Shown piece by piece: positions 40,745 to 47,690 of a stretch of 53,851 nucleotides of DNA (positions are counted from its first letter, which is position 1; every line of letters begins with the position of its first letter). The position numbers were made by a program, and so were the translations under genes. This stretch comes from a virus. The DNA lies in the IMG/VR virus record IMGVR_UViG_3300022744_000036, positions 1 to 53,851 of that record; one strand, given 5' to 3'. The notes below the pieces were generated by a model. That model saw nothing but the letters and a program-made list of their open reading frames with translations, did not search any database and was not told the origin of the DNA.

Positions 40745-41830
40745 ATGTGTCTGCTTTTCACTGGCCAATCCAACACCGTGCGTAGCACGTTCCTCACCAC
40801 TGCCGGCCTCATCGAGAGCATGTTTGACCAGAGCCCTGACGGCCTGGGCTTCATGTTCGCCGACGCCGGCCAGCTGGTGATCCACAAGGAGCTGCCGCAG
40901 TCGGTGGCCGACGTGCGCCGCATGTTCGAGGCCCTGCCTGACGACGACCGCCTGCTGGCCGGGCACGCCCGGATGCGCACCCACGGTGACATCAACCTGG
41001 ACAGCTGCCACCCCTACGTCATCTACGAGGGCCACGCCCTGATGCACAACGGCGTGCTGTCCACCGGCAACCGCAAGGACAAGACCAAGTCCGACACCTG
41101 GCACTTCATCGAGGACCACCTCAAACTGTGCAGCGCCGACTCCCTGCATGACAGGGGGGTGGCGGCCATGCTGGGCCGATGGATCGGCGGGAACCGCTTC
41201 GCCATCATGAGCGCCGACGGTCGCCTGACCGTGGTCAACGAGCACCAGGGCGTCGAGGCCGCCGGGGTGTGGTTCAGCAATACCTACGCCTGGGACCCCG
41301 CGCTCCTGATCCCCTCGTACAAGTCGTACACCAAGTACGGCGGCTACATGCTCGAAGACGAGGAGGATTCGGTCGGCCAGACGGCCCACGCCGGGGGCGC
41401 ATGGCGGACGGGCGCGCTGCGCAGCACTCATCAGGGCGGGCGGTTCGACGAGCTGGCGCTCGACGTGGCGCTGGAGCAGAACGAGCCCGATGAGCTGGCC
41501 GAGATCCTGTACCTGCACCCCCGCTCCGCTGTCGAGTACCTGCTGGACGTGTACGACTGGGAGCGGTACCGCACCATCAACAGCTCGGATCTGACCCGGC
41601 GCGACCGTGCCTGGACGGAGAAGATGATCCGTGGCCGCAAGGCCGACATCATCAACGGGCTGCGCTCCAACGTCAACGCGAGCACCAACCTCGCCGAGGC
41701 GCTGGTGTACTACATGGAGTGGACGCCGAAGAAGGCCGTCGCCTTCACGCCCGACACAGAGGCCGTCGAGTCCGACTGGGACGACGTGGGCAGCGAGTTC
41801 GACAAGCCCACCCTGAGCCTGGTGCGGTAA
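40745..41830 (+). CDS. Class II glutamine amidotransferase, 361 aa
   Basis: This is an Ntn-hydrolase of the YafJ/GATase II type. Cys2 (after removal of Met from MCLLFTG) is the expected nucleophile; PDGLGFMFAD, LAGHARMRTHGDINLDSCHP and ALMHNGVLSTGNR carry the substrate-binding residues. It would release ammonia from glutamine or hydrolyse a related amide. The C-terminal 150 residues are helical and unknown. It directly follows an amidoligase gene, a pairing known from predicted amidoligase operons. TTAGGACAACATC precedes the ATG, in a leader with the AACTCACTCA element. The partner and target are inferred. Confidence 0.85.
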   Translation: MCLLFTGQSNTVRSTFLTTAGLIESMFDQSPDGLGFMFADAGQLVIHKELPQSVADVRRMFEALPDDDRLLAGHARMRTHGDINLDSCHPYVIYEGHALMHNGVLSTGNRKDKTKSDTWHFIEDHLKLCSADSLHDRGVAAMLGRWIGGNRFAIMSADGRLTVVNEHQGVEAAGVWFSNTYAWDPALLIPSYKSYTKYGGYMLEDEEDSVGQTAHAGGAWRTGALRSTHQGGRFDELALDVALEQNEPDELAEILYLHPRSAVEYLLDVYDWERYRTINSSDLTRRDRAWTEKMIRGRKADIINGLRSNVNASTNLAEALVYYMEWTPKKAVAFTPDTEAVESDWDDVGSEFDKPTLSLVR

Positions 41831-41844
41831 CGGAGCCGGCGCAC

Positions 41845-42018
41845 ATGAACACCACATACCTGCGCCGGGTGCGGGCCCTGTTCGCCAACGACCTGACGCC
41901 GCGTCGCACGACGCGCCACAACATGCGAGCCTGGGTGCGGATGGTCCGCATCCTCGGAGACAACTGGCTGCTCTCGCAGGCCAACCAGCAGCGCCGCGTG
42001 ACACGCACCACCCGCTAA
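41845..42018 (+). CDS. Small basic early protein, 57 aa
   Basis: The product is very basic (TYLRRVRALFANDLTPRRTT, then MRAWVRMVRILGDNWLLSQA), largely helical, and could bind nucleic acid or acidic proteins. The ATG follows CGGAGCCGGCGCAC and lies 14 bases after the GATase stop, so both are probably on one transcript. I do not recognise the family. Confidence 0.62.
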   Translation: MNTTYLRRVRALFANDLTPRRTTRHNMRAWVRMVRILGDNWLLSQANQQRRVTRTTR

Positions 42019-42041
42019 CCCTTCACTGGACTTACTCAATC

Positions 42042-42503
42042 ATGACCGCGCCCAACACCACGATGGCCGTCGCCCTCACCTCCGCCGGGGTCAAACCCCT
42101 CCCCCTGGCCCGCCGTATCTGGACGATGGTCAAGGACCACCCGGGTGACACCGCCGACCAGATCGCAGCCCGGCTCTGCGTCAAGCCCCAGCGGGTTCGC
42201 ACGGCCCTGCACGACATGTGCGCCCGCAAGATGGTCACCGCGCGGCGCGAGCGCAACCGACACACCGGGCACCTGAAGGCCCACTGGAGTACCACCATGC
42301 AGGCGTTCGAGTGGCTGCCCCGGCCCAAGGCCGAGGTCGGGCCCACGCCGCTGCCCGCTTCGGTCACGGCCCCGCCGCCCGCCTCCCCCCGCACCCAGGA
42401 CAGCCCGCACACCACCGGCATCCCGGACGTCGACACCCTCACCATCGCCCAGGCCCGCGTCCTGTACGTGAAGCTCAAGGCGTTTTTCGGAGACCCGACG
42501 TGA
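42042..42503 (+). CDS. Winged-helix DNA-binding protein, 153 aa
   Basis: Residues 20-75 form a winged helix-turn-helix: ARRIWTMVKDHPGDTADQIA, RLCVKPQRVRTALHDM and CARKMVTARRER with the wing. A Pro/Thr-rich linker follows, and a short C-terminal helix (LTIAQARVLYVKLKAFFG). It may regulate early transcription. A second wHTH protein of a similar kind lies at 48011. Its leader is CTTCACTGGACTTACTCAATC, another member of the early-leader group. It is coupled by GTGA to the next gene. Confidence 0.75.
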   Translation: MTAPNTTMAVALTSAGVKPLPLARRIWTMVKDHPGDTADQIAARLCVKPQRVRTALHDMCARKMVTARRERNRHTGHLKAHWSTTMQAFEWLPRPKAEVGPTPLPASVTAPPPASPRTQDSPHTTGIPDVDTLTIAQARVLYVKLKAFFGDPT

Positions 42504-42676
42504 TCGTCCCGACCAACCCCACCCGACAACCCACCCAGCGCGATCTGCTGCTGGCCATCCTGAACATGCTGGACTCGCAGGCCGAGCGCATCAAGCGCAC
42601 CGAGACGCGGGTGTGCAAGCTCGCAGCCCACATGGGCATCGACGTCAAGACCCCCACCCGAGGAGAGCCGTCGTGA
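42500..42676 (+). CDS. Small helical early protein, 58 aa
   Basis: The gene starts with GTG overlapping the stop of the wHTH gene (GTGA) and ends overlapping the GTG of the DUF2591 gene. The product is one amphipathic helix (RDLLLAILNMLDSQAERIKR) with short basic tails and one Cys. Translational coupling on both sides supports a real gene. Its function is unknown. Confidence 0.65.
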   Translation: MIVPTNPTRQPTQRDLLLAILNMLDSQAERIKRTETRVCKLAAHMGIDVKTPTRGEPS

Positions 42677-43155
42677 AAATCAAGACCAACGAACTGATTG
42701 GGCCCGCCCTTGACTGGGCGGTGGCGAAATGCGAGGGGTACAACCCCGGCGTCATCACCGTGGAGGAGATGGTACAGGAGCAGCTTGAGGCGGAGCGACA
42801 GCACGCTAACCGGGCGGACGTCCTGGAGTACCTGAACACGGTGTTCAGGGCGGCCTGTACGCCGAAGCTGTGTAACGTCGATCCGGACGGCTTCAAGGCT
42901 GTGTATGTGGTGCACTACGGCGGCAGGTCGTGGCCCCTTGCGTTCTCCACCGACTGGGCCCAGGGCGGACCGATCCTTGATCGGGAGCTGATCGATGTGT
43001 ATACCCAGTACCCGTGCTCAGGTCCCGTAGTCTGGTATGGGCGGCACAAAGGACGCATCAAAGGGGTGGGCCCCACCGCACTGATTGCAGCAATGCGTTG
43101 CTTCGTCTCATACAAACTCGGCGATGCAGTCGAGGTGCCGGAGGAGCTGCTGTGA
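42673..43155 (+). CDS. DUF2591 (NinX-like) phage protein, 160 aa
   Basis: The sequence has the DUF2591 features: MKIKTNELIGPALDWAVAKC at the start, STDWAQGGPILDRELIDV in the centre and GPTALIAAMRCFVSYKLGDA near the end. These proteins occur in the early regions of many phages; their function is unknown. GTG start overlapping the preceding stop, preceded by CGAGGAGAGCC. The C-terminus is coupled to a zinc-ribbon gene. Confidence 0.85.
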   Translation: MKIKTNELIGPALDWAVAKCEGYNPGVITVEEMVQEQLEAERQHANRADVLEYLNTVFRAACTPKLCNVDPDGFKAVYVVHYGGRSWPLAFSTDWAQGGPILDRELIDVYTQYPCSGPVVWYGRHKGRIKGVGPTALIAAMRCFVSYKLGDAVEVPEELL

Positions 43156-43304
43156 TCTCCATTCGCTGTCCCTCCTGCGGCGCTGGCGGTTGGTGCGTAA
43201 AGCACGACCAACACGGGCCGGTCTACTTGGGTCGGACCCATGTCCGACGCATCACGCTGCGGCACAAGATCGTCCGCGTTCTGCGTCAAGGGATGGTGAC
43301 ATGA
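43152..43304 (+). CDS. Zinc-ribbon mini-protein, 50 aa
   Basis: The product starts with CPSCGAGGWCVKH, a likely half zinc ribbon with additional His ligands, and ends with basic residues (THVRRITLRHKIVRVLRQG). This is typical of small phage nucleic-acid-binding proteins. GTG start overlaps the DUF2591 stop, and its own stop overlaps the next ATG (ATGA). Confidence 0.68.
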   Translation: MISIRCPSCGAGGWCVKHDQHGPVYLGRTHVRRITLRHKIVRVLRQGMVT

Positions 43305-43610
43305 GCAGTCTACCTGACCTACCTGAACACCTTCACGCTTTCTTCAACCGCGTGAACTCCATCGAGTTCATCGACGACCAGAAGTGCTTCAGTGACTCCG
43401 ACAGACTGCAGCCCGCGTACAGATGGCTGGCCGGCTACATCGGAGACTTCGAATACACGGCCCTCTGTTGGCGGGCGGGAGCTGTGCAAGCCGTTCATGG
43501 TGATCGACGGATTCTCGGCCGAGACGATCGCCGCTCTGAAGGCGGACCTGTGGCGCAGCTACGCCCGGGCCGTCGAGTTCAAACCGAAGGGCATGGAGGA
43601 GAAGGCATGA
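43301..43610 (+). pseudogene. Small early protein gene, apparently frameshifted
   Basis: The frame from ATG 43301 gives a plausible protein (HAFFNRVNSIEFIDDQKCFS, YRWLAGYIGDFEYTALCW) and then turns into an Arg/Gly-rich shadow from about 43475. In the +1 frame a plausible end appears (GRELCKPFMVIDGFSAETIA, LKADLWRSYARAVEFKPKG) and stops at 43610, overlapping the next ATG. The two halves look like one protein of about 100 residues. A sequencing error, a real frameshift or two genes (second start ATG 43497) could explain it. Function unknown. Confidence 0.5.
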
Positions 43611-43930
43611 AACCCAGCCAAGCACTGCGTCAGGTCGCCGACGATCTGGAGGCCAGGCGCCCGACAGGAACCGTCACAGAGAAGGCTATCTGCGCTCGAC
43701 TCGACGAACTCGGCTGCCATCGCACGGCTACCGACCACATTGTGGATCTCCTCGGCGGGCACGGCTTTTACACCGGTTGGCTGCTTGAGCGCTACCCAAG
43801 GCTATACGAGGAGGCCCTGGAGTGGGCGGCGGCAAACCGGAGTTACATGCCCGATTGCCCCAAGATCATTGAGGCCCGGGTCAACTGGTGCCGAGACATG
43901 GCCGACTACTGGGAAGCCCGGGGCAAGTAG
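43607..43930 (+). CDS. Hypothetical early protein, 107 aa
   Basis: The start at 43607 follows ATGGAGGAGAAGGC and overlaps the preceding stop. The same frame is open from 43301 upstream, but that part is unlikely to belong to it. The product is helical (SQALRQVADDLEARRPTGTV, LYEEALEWAAANRSYMPD) with CARLDELGCH and three Cys. It resembles phage proteins with a short N-terminal helical domain; I do not recognise its function. Confidence 0.7.
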   Translation: MKPSQALRQVADDLEARRPTGTVTEKAICARLDELGCHRTATDHIVDLLGGHGFYTGWLLERYPRLYEEALEWAAANRSYMPDCPKIIEARVNWCRDMADYWEARGK

Positions 43931-43949
43931 CCCCTTCTCAGCCACCACC

Positions 43950-43961
43950 CTAACGGGTTAG
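43950..43961. promoter_or_regulatory. CTAACGGGTTAG dyad before the 137-aa gene
   Basis: A copy of the dyad in a 56-base gap between two early genes, followed by the ACTCATTCACTCAAGGAG leader. Flanking -35/-10 hexamers are weak. As the gap interrupts a chain of overlapping genes, a start of a new transcript here is plausible. Confidence 0.5.
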
Positions 43962-43986
43962 ACTCATTCACTCAAGGAGAATCAGC

Positions 43987-44400
43987 ATGGGCAACCGCGC
44001 TGTCATTACGGCGGGGACCACCCCCGCATCCCCCTGCATCTACCTCCACTGGAACGGCGGCTACGCCTCGGTGCTTGCGTTCCTCAAGGCCGCCAAGGAC
44101 CTGGGCATCCGGCGCATGCCGTGGAACAACGCGGGCCAGGCCCGGGCGTTCGATGCCATCGCTGCTGTGGTGGCCGGCCCGTTCTTCGGCTGCGACGTGG
44201 GGCGCACCGTGTACCGCGAGACCTACGGCGAGACCGACACCAACAACCACGACAACGGCGTCTATGTCATCGACGAGCGCCTCAACATCTGCGACCGCCT
44301 GTTCACCCGCCTCGGGCGGGAGGAAGTCGACCCGGCCAAGACCTCGGCTGTCTACGAGCAGATCATGGCCCGCGCCCCTGTGTTCAACGGAGAACTGTGA
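43987..44400 (+). CDS. Conserved phage protein of unknown function, 137 aa
   Basis: The N-terminus MGNRAVITAG and CIYLHWNGGYASVLAFLKAA belong to a common family found in many phages and mobile elements; its role is not known to me. The middle has ITAIVAGPFFG-like AAVVAGPFFGCDVGRTVYRE, and NDNGVYVIDERLNICDR follows. An excellent AAGGAGAATCAGC site precedes the ATG. It is followed by a membrane protein with a one-base TGATG overlap. Confidence 0.78.
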   Translation: MGNRAVITAGTTPASPCIYLHWNGGYASVLAFLKAAKDLGIRRMPWNNAGQARAFDAIAAVVAGPFFGCDVGRTVYRETYGETDTNNHDNGVYVIDERLNICDRLFTRLGREEVDPAKTSAVYEQIMARAPVFNGEL

Positions 44401-44528
44401 TGGACGAGGACAACGTGGTGTTCCACATGGACGAGGCATTCAAGTGGACCGAGCGTCTGCTGTGGGTGGTTTCGGCTTTCGCGCTGTGGCTCCTGGCCGA
44501 CGCGCTCATCTGGCTTCTGGAGAACTGA
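44400..44528 (+). CDS. Single-span membrane protein, 42 aa
   Basis: An acidic N-terminus (MDEDNVVFHMDEAFK) is followed by one clear transmembrane helix (LLWVVSAFALWLLADALIWL) and a short tail. The start overlaps the preceding stop (TGATG). Such small early membrane proteins can alter the host envelope, for example in superinfection exclusion, but nothing here proves a role. Confidence 0.65.
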   Translation: MDEDNVVFHMDEAFKWTERLLWVVSAFALWLLADALIWLLEN

Positions 44529-44529
44529 C

Positions 44530-45252
44530 ATGCACAAGAAACCCCGACTGTGGACCCTGTCCGGCCTCAAGGCCAACTGCGAGGTCAGCGGCAACTGCTG
44601 GCTCTGGACCGGCGGCTGCGACTCCAAGGGCCGTCCGATTACCAAACATGGCGGCACGGTGCGCTACGTGCGCCGGCTGACCCGGGAGCTGGCCGATGGG
44701 AAGGCGCTGCCTCCGGGCGGCGAGGCGTGGTGCCGGTGCGGCAACCTCAAGTGCGTCTCCCCCGAGTGCAGCGAGGTGGTGTTCACGGGCGACGACGTGC
44801 GCGCCATGATCCAGGCCGGCCGCAGGGGGGACGCAGCACTCATCATTCACCGCACGCTCCGGGCCCTCAAGGAGTTCCGCTGGGGCGCCACGTCGAGCGA
44901 GGTGGTCGAGACCATCACCCAGCACCGCAAGAAGACGGTCGCCGCGCTCCGGTTCCTCGTAAACATCGGCGCGGCCTCGGTGGATAAGGTGCACTACCAC
45001 ATCACCCGCGCAGGTGAGCTGTTGCTCGCGCAGCACCCGAACGCCCTGCTCATCGACAAGGCCGTGGCAGACGCTGTGAGCCAGGCCGGCGAGGAGGAGA
45101 GCAGCGCCCCCGCAGTGGCGGCACCCCGCCACCTGGTCAACGGCGCCATGCGCGAGACCCTCACGGGATACAGCTCGCAGTGGGTGACCGCCCGCCCCGG
45201 TGCTGACCGGGCCTACAAGCTGCCCAGTCGCGGGATCGGAGGTGCGGCGTGA
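44530..45252 (+). CDS. HNH-derived zinc-finger and winged-helix protein, 240 aa
   Basis: Residues 17-85 match the outline of HNH_3-type domains: NCWLWTGGCDSKGRP, YVRRLTRELADGKALPPG and WCRCGNLKCVSPECSEVVF. The two catalytic or metal His positions appear as Cys, giving a CxC..CxxxC zinc-binding site, so nuclease activity is unlikely. Residues 100-165 look like a winged helix (RTLRALKEFRWGATSSEVVE, TVAALRFLVNIGAASV). It is probably a DNA-binding regulator evolved from a homing endonuclease. ATG follows CTGGAGAACTGAC. The tail is Ala/Ser-rich. Confidence 0.68.
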   Translation: MHKKPRLWTLSGLKANCEVSGNCWLWTGGCDSKGRPITKHGGTVRYVRRLTRELADGKALPPGGEAWCRCGNLKCVSPECSEVVFTGDDVRAMIQAGRRGDAALIIHRTLRALKEFRWGATSSEVVETITQHRKKTVAALRFLVNIGAASVDKVHYHITRAGELLLAQHPNALLIDKAVADAVSQAGEEESSAPAVAAPRHLVNGAMRETLTGYSSQWVTARPGADRAYKLPSRGIGGAA

Positions 45253-45512
45253 GCGCCGAATCGAAGCCGACCCAACCCGAAGCCCTGCGGCTGGCTGACA
45301 GGCTCGATGCCAACCCTGGCGACACACGAAAACAAGCCGCCGCCGAGCTGCGCCGCCAGCACCAAGCGCTCACCGAGATGCGGGAGGCGCTGACGATCCT
45401 GCTGCTGTTGAGCGATTCCGAACGGCTAGTGCCAAAAGCGGTCATGGACCGCGCACTTGCACTCGCCCGCGAACACGCCCGCGAGACCTTGGAAAAGTGG
45501 AAGGAGTGCTGA
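45249..45512 (+). CDS. Helical early protein, 87 aa
   Basis: The product is almost all helix (EALRLADRLDANPGDTRKQA, LRRQHQALTEMREALTILLL, RALALAREHARETLEKWKEC). The first part, LADRLDANPGDT, is a phrase often seen at the start of small phage proteins. GTG start overlaps the preceding stop. Function unknown. Confidence 0.7.
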   Translation: MSAESKPTQPEALRLADRLDANPGDTRKQAAAELRRQHQALTEMREALTILLLLSDSERLVPKAVMDRALALAREHARETLEKWKEC

Positions 45513-45513
45513 C

Positions 45514-45720
45514 ATGGGGCAGGCAAAAGCACGTGGCACGTTCGAGGCCCGGCGCGTTGAGGCGATCGTGCGCAACAACCAAGTGGCCGAGCAGCGAGAG
45601 CGTGCTCGGATTGAGCGCGAAGCCCGCATGACTCCGCGGGAGCGGGCGCTGCGACAAGAGATGTCCATCCTGATCGCCGTTGCGGCGGGGATGGGAATCA
45701 ACCTGAAGGAGATCACATGA
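45514..45720 (+). CDS. Small charged early protein, 68 aa
   Basis: The start follows GGAGTGCTGAC. The product begins MGQAKARGTFEARRVEAI, a pattern common in small phage proteins, continues as an Arg/Glu-rich helix (EQRERARIEREARMTPRER) and ends with a short hydrophobic segment (ILIAVAAGMGINL). Its stop overlaps the next ATG. Its function is unknown. Confidence 0.7.
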   Translation: MGQAKARGTFEARRVEAIVRNNQVAEQRERARIEREARMTPRERALRQEMSILIAVAAGMGINLKEIT

Positions 45721-45932
45721 CGGCACAGCAGAAAGAGGGACGGTCCGTCGCCATCCGACGCGACGACGGGTCCGAGTTTTTGTGCCACTCCGGGCTCGGA
45801 CATGAGCCGCCTGTCTGGCGCGTGAGCCACCGGAAGGGTGCGGTGGCGCACAAACGCGAGCTGATCGAGCATGGGTTCCGCGCCCGTGTTGTGCGGGTGC
45901 GGCACTCACCCGCTGTTGTTGTGGAGAAATGA
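45717..45932 (+). CDS. Hypothetical early protein, 71 aa
   Basis: A small soluble protein with RSVAIRRDDGSEFLCHSG and a basic middle (HRKGAVAHKRELIEHGFRAR). No family is recognised. It overlaps the previous stop (ATGA) and precedes the 266-aa gene by one base, indicating co-translation within the early operon. Confidence 0.66.
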   Translation: MTAQQKEGRSVAIRRDDGSEFLCHSGLGHEPPVWRVSHRKGAVAHKRELIEHGFRARVVRVRHSPAVVVEK

Positions 45933-45933
45933 C

Positions 45934-46734
45934 ATGAACATCACCGACGAACAGATCATTGCACTGGCTCAGGAAGCGGGGCTACCGCCCGGCCCGGACG
46001 GGTCGATTGCCGCGCACAAGCATTTCGCGCGCGCCGTCCTGGCGCTGGCCGCTCCGGTGTACTGCACTGACAAAATGTGCGCCTGCCGTGGCGGCCCCTG
46101 CGTAACCTGTCCCGATGGGGCGCGGGAAAAAGAGTTGGCCGAACTTCGTGACAGCCTCGCGTTTTACAAGCGCCGCGCCGAGGGGCTCCAACAGGCGCAG
46201 AAGCGGATGCGTGACCCGGAGCGCACGATGGTCTGCGACATTCTCGCCAATGGTGGATTGCTTACGCCAGAAGGCGAGCGTTACACTGCCCCCGCTCCGG
46301 TGGCGCAAGAGTACGACCGGCCCGCCGCCATGGATGCATTCGAGGCGTGGGCCGACGCGACGGCGCCAGATTCCAAGAGCACGAGCCTAGAGAAGGCGCA
46401 GCTTGCGCACGAAGCGGCGCGGTTGATGGGGGTCGGCCCCGCCCCGGTGGCGCAGGGTGAGCACCGGCTCCCGCAAGACATGCGCGATGCGTTCAGCCGC
46501 ATCGAGGACGAGGTTGCCGCCGGGAAGATCGATGCGATGGCAACGCTCGCCCGGATGCGCACCGCTGCGCAGGCGTTTGCGCTTGCTCCGGTGGAGCGGC
46601 CGCTGACGGACTCACAATTTTGGCAGATGCGCGAATCCCAAGGATGGTACCCGGGCGACCACTATCGCATACGAGAACTAAGTCGTGCCATCGAGCGCGC
46701 CCACGGAATCGGCGAGGAAGGCGGTGCAGCATGA
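45934..46734 (+). CDS. Hypothetical early protein, 266 aa
   Basis: The N-terminus ITDEQIIALAQEAGLPP is typical of a loosely conserved phage family. A Cys cluster (YCTDKMCACRGGPCVTC) follows near residue 45, then a helical segment (LAELRDSLAFYKRRAEGLQQ). PAPVAQ phrases join three parts, including YDRPAAMDAFEAWADATAPD and MRDAFSRIEDEVAAGKIDAM. The domains look like modules shuffled among phages. The start at 45934 follows GTGGAGAAATGAC. Function unknown. Confidence 0.68.
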   Translation: MNITDEQIIALAQEAGLPPGPDGSIAAHKHFARAVLALAAPVYCTDKMCACRGGPCVTCPDGAREKELAELRDSLAFYKRRAEGLQQAQKRMRDPERTMVCDILANGGLLTPEGERYTAPAPVAQEYDRPAAMDAFEAWADATAPDSKSTSLEKAQLAHEAARLMGVGPAPVAQGEHRLPQDMRDAFSRIEDEVAAGKIDAMATLARMRTAAQAFALAPVERPLTDSQFWQMRESQGWYPGDHYRIRELSRAIERAHGIGEEGGAA

Positions 46735-46979
46735 AAAAAGTCGTCGGCACCAACATCGACGGGCGCGTGGAGTGGCATGCGCGCCCAATCAGCTCGAACG
46801 ACTACCACACGATGTGTGGGGTGGATGCATACGACCCCGACATCGGGCACCACGGAACTGTCGAGCCTCCGAAGGGGCAGAAGATCACATGCCTGCAGTG
46901 CCGAGCCATGTGGGAGGGGTTTCGTGCGCTGGGTCTGCGCGATTCTGACTTTGCGCGCGAGAGTGGAGGTGCAGCATGA
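46731..46979 (+). CDS. Small Cys/His protein, 82 aa
   Basis: The product has HTMCGVDAY and a KITCLQCRAMW segment that together could bind one zinc ion. The N-terminus KKVVGTNIDGRVEWHARP is beta-like. It starts with ATGA overlap and ends overlapping the next start. Related HxxCG...CxxC small proteins occur in phages of GC-rich hosts; function unknown. Confidence 0.68.
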   Translation: MKKVVGTNIDGRVEWHARPISSNDYHTMCGVDAYDPDIGHHGTVEPPKGQKITCLQCRAMWEGFRALGLRDSDFARESGGAA

Positions 46980-47254
46980 CTACCGTGAACGAATTTGTCC
47001 GTGACGGCGTGAAGTACGTCGCGCAGGCCAAAAGAGGGTGTAGGGGGTGCGCGTTCCACCGCATCAGGTGTGCGGATACGCCGCCCTGCTACCCCGAGGG
47101 CAGAGACGACGGCCAAGGCATCATCTGGGTGCGGGCCGATGGTCAGGCCACGGTAGACATTGCCGACATCATCGCAGGCGCACTCAAGACCAGTCGCGCC
47201 CGTGCGTTTGAACTTATGCAGGCGGCGCTTGATGCGCGGGAGGACGGAGCATGA
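46976..47254 (+). CDS. Cys-rich early protein, paralogue of the 49216 gene, 92 aa
   Basis: The N-terminal half (NEFVRDGVKYVAQ, CRGCAFHRIRC, RDDGQGIIWVRA) is similar to that of the protein at 49216, with conserved Cys positions that could bind a metal. The C-terminal half is different (ALKTSRARAFELMQAALDA). The two genes are probably an old duplication inside the same operon. ATGA overlaps join it to both neighbours. Function unknown. Confidence 0.7.
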   Translation: MTTVNEFVRDGVKYVAQAKRGCRGCAFHRIRCADTPPCYPEGRDDGQGIIWVRADGQATVDIADIIAGALKTSRARAFELMQAALDAREDGA

Positions 47255-47364
47255 CGATCTTCTGGGCTTTCGCCGTCGGGATTTTTACGGGACTCGTCGT
47301 CGGGTACTGCATCGGCTTCTACGACGGGTACATTCGCGGGAAGTCCCTCGACGGAGAAAAATGA
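47251..47364 (+). CDS. Single-span membrane protein, 37 aa
   Basis: Nearly the whole sequence is one hydrophobic helix (FWAFAVGIFTGLVVGYCIGF) followed by a short charged end (YDGYIRGKSLDGEK). The gene overlaps both neighbours by ATGA, with GACGGAGC upstream of its start. Possibly an envelope-modifying early protein. Confidence 0.62.
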   Translation: MTIFWAFAVGIFTGLVVGYCIGFYDGYIRGKSLDGEK

Positions 47365-47522
47365 TGACCGACAAGCACATCACCTTCATAGTGTTCATCG
47401 CCCTTTTGCTCGGAGTCTGGATCGGCTATGTCGGCATGTCCATTGGCTTTCAGCAACAGTGTGGGAAGAACCATGAATACCGGGACGGCGCCGTCCGCAT
47501 CAAGTGCGAGGTGACGAAATGA
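47364..47522 (+). CDS. Single-span membrane protein, 52 aa
   Basis: An N-terminal transmembrane helix (ITFIVFIALLLGVWIGYVGM) is followed by a soluble tail with two Cys (QQQCGKNHEYRDGAVRIKCE). ATG 47361 or 47364 can start it; GGAG at 47353-47356 suits 47364 better. It lies next to another one-span protein, and the two may form a pair. Confidence 0.62.
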   Translation: MTDKHITFIVFIALLLGVWIGYVGMSIGFQQQCGKNHEYRDGAVRIKCEVTK

Positions 47523-47689
47523 CAAAACTGCACTATCAACAATATCCGTACAAGCTGACAGCAGTACGGTATGGCTTCCGTTACACGCTGGGCCGGTACT
47601 CCACCCGGCAGAAAGCCGAGGCGGCTATGGCCCGGTTTGCGACGGGCGAGAACGCCTATTACATCGACCTGAAAATTGAGGAGATTTAA
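47519..47689 (+). CDS. Hypothetical early protein, 56 aa
   Basis: The start overlaps the previous stop (ATGA). The product is Tyr- and Arg-rich (YQQYPYKLTAVRYGFRYTLG), then helical (STRQKAEAAMARFATGENA), similar to a small SPOR- or AP2-like arm in size but with no certain match. Function unknown. Confidence 0.62.
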   Translation: MTKLHYQQYPYKLTAVRYGFRYTLGRYSTRQKAEAAMARFATGENAYYIDLKIEEI

Positions 47690-47690
47690 C

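Noticed and set aside
43085-43930. Single 281-codon protein spanning the zinc-ribbon gene to the 107-aa gene
   Set aside because: The frame only joins parts of separate genes; internal ATGA-coupled starts and a shadow-like Arg/Gly segment argue for separate genes and a frameshift.
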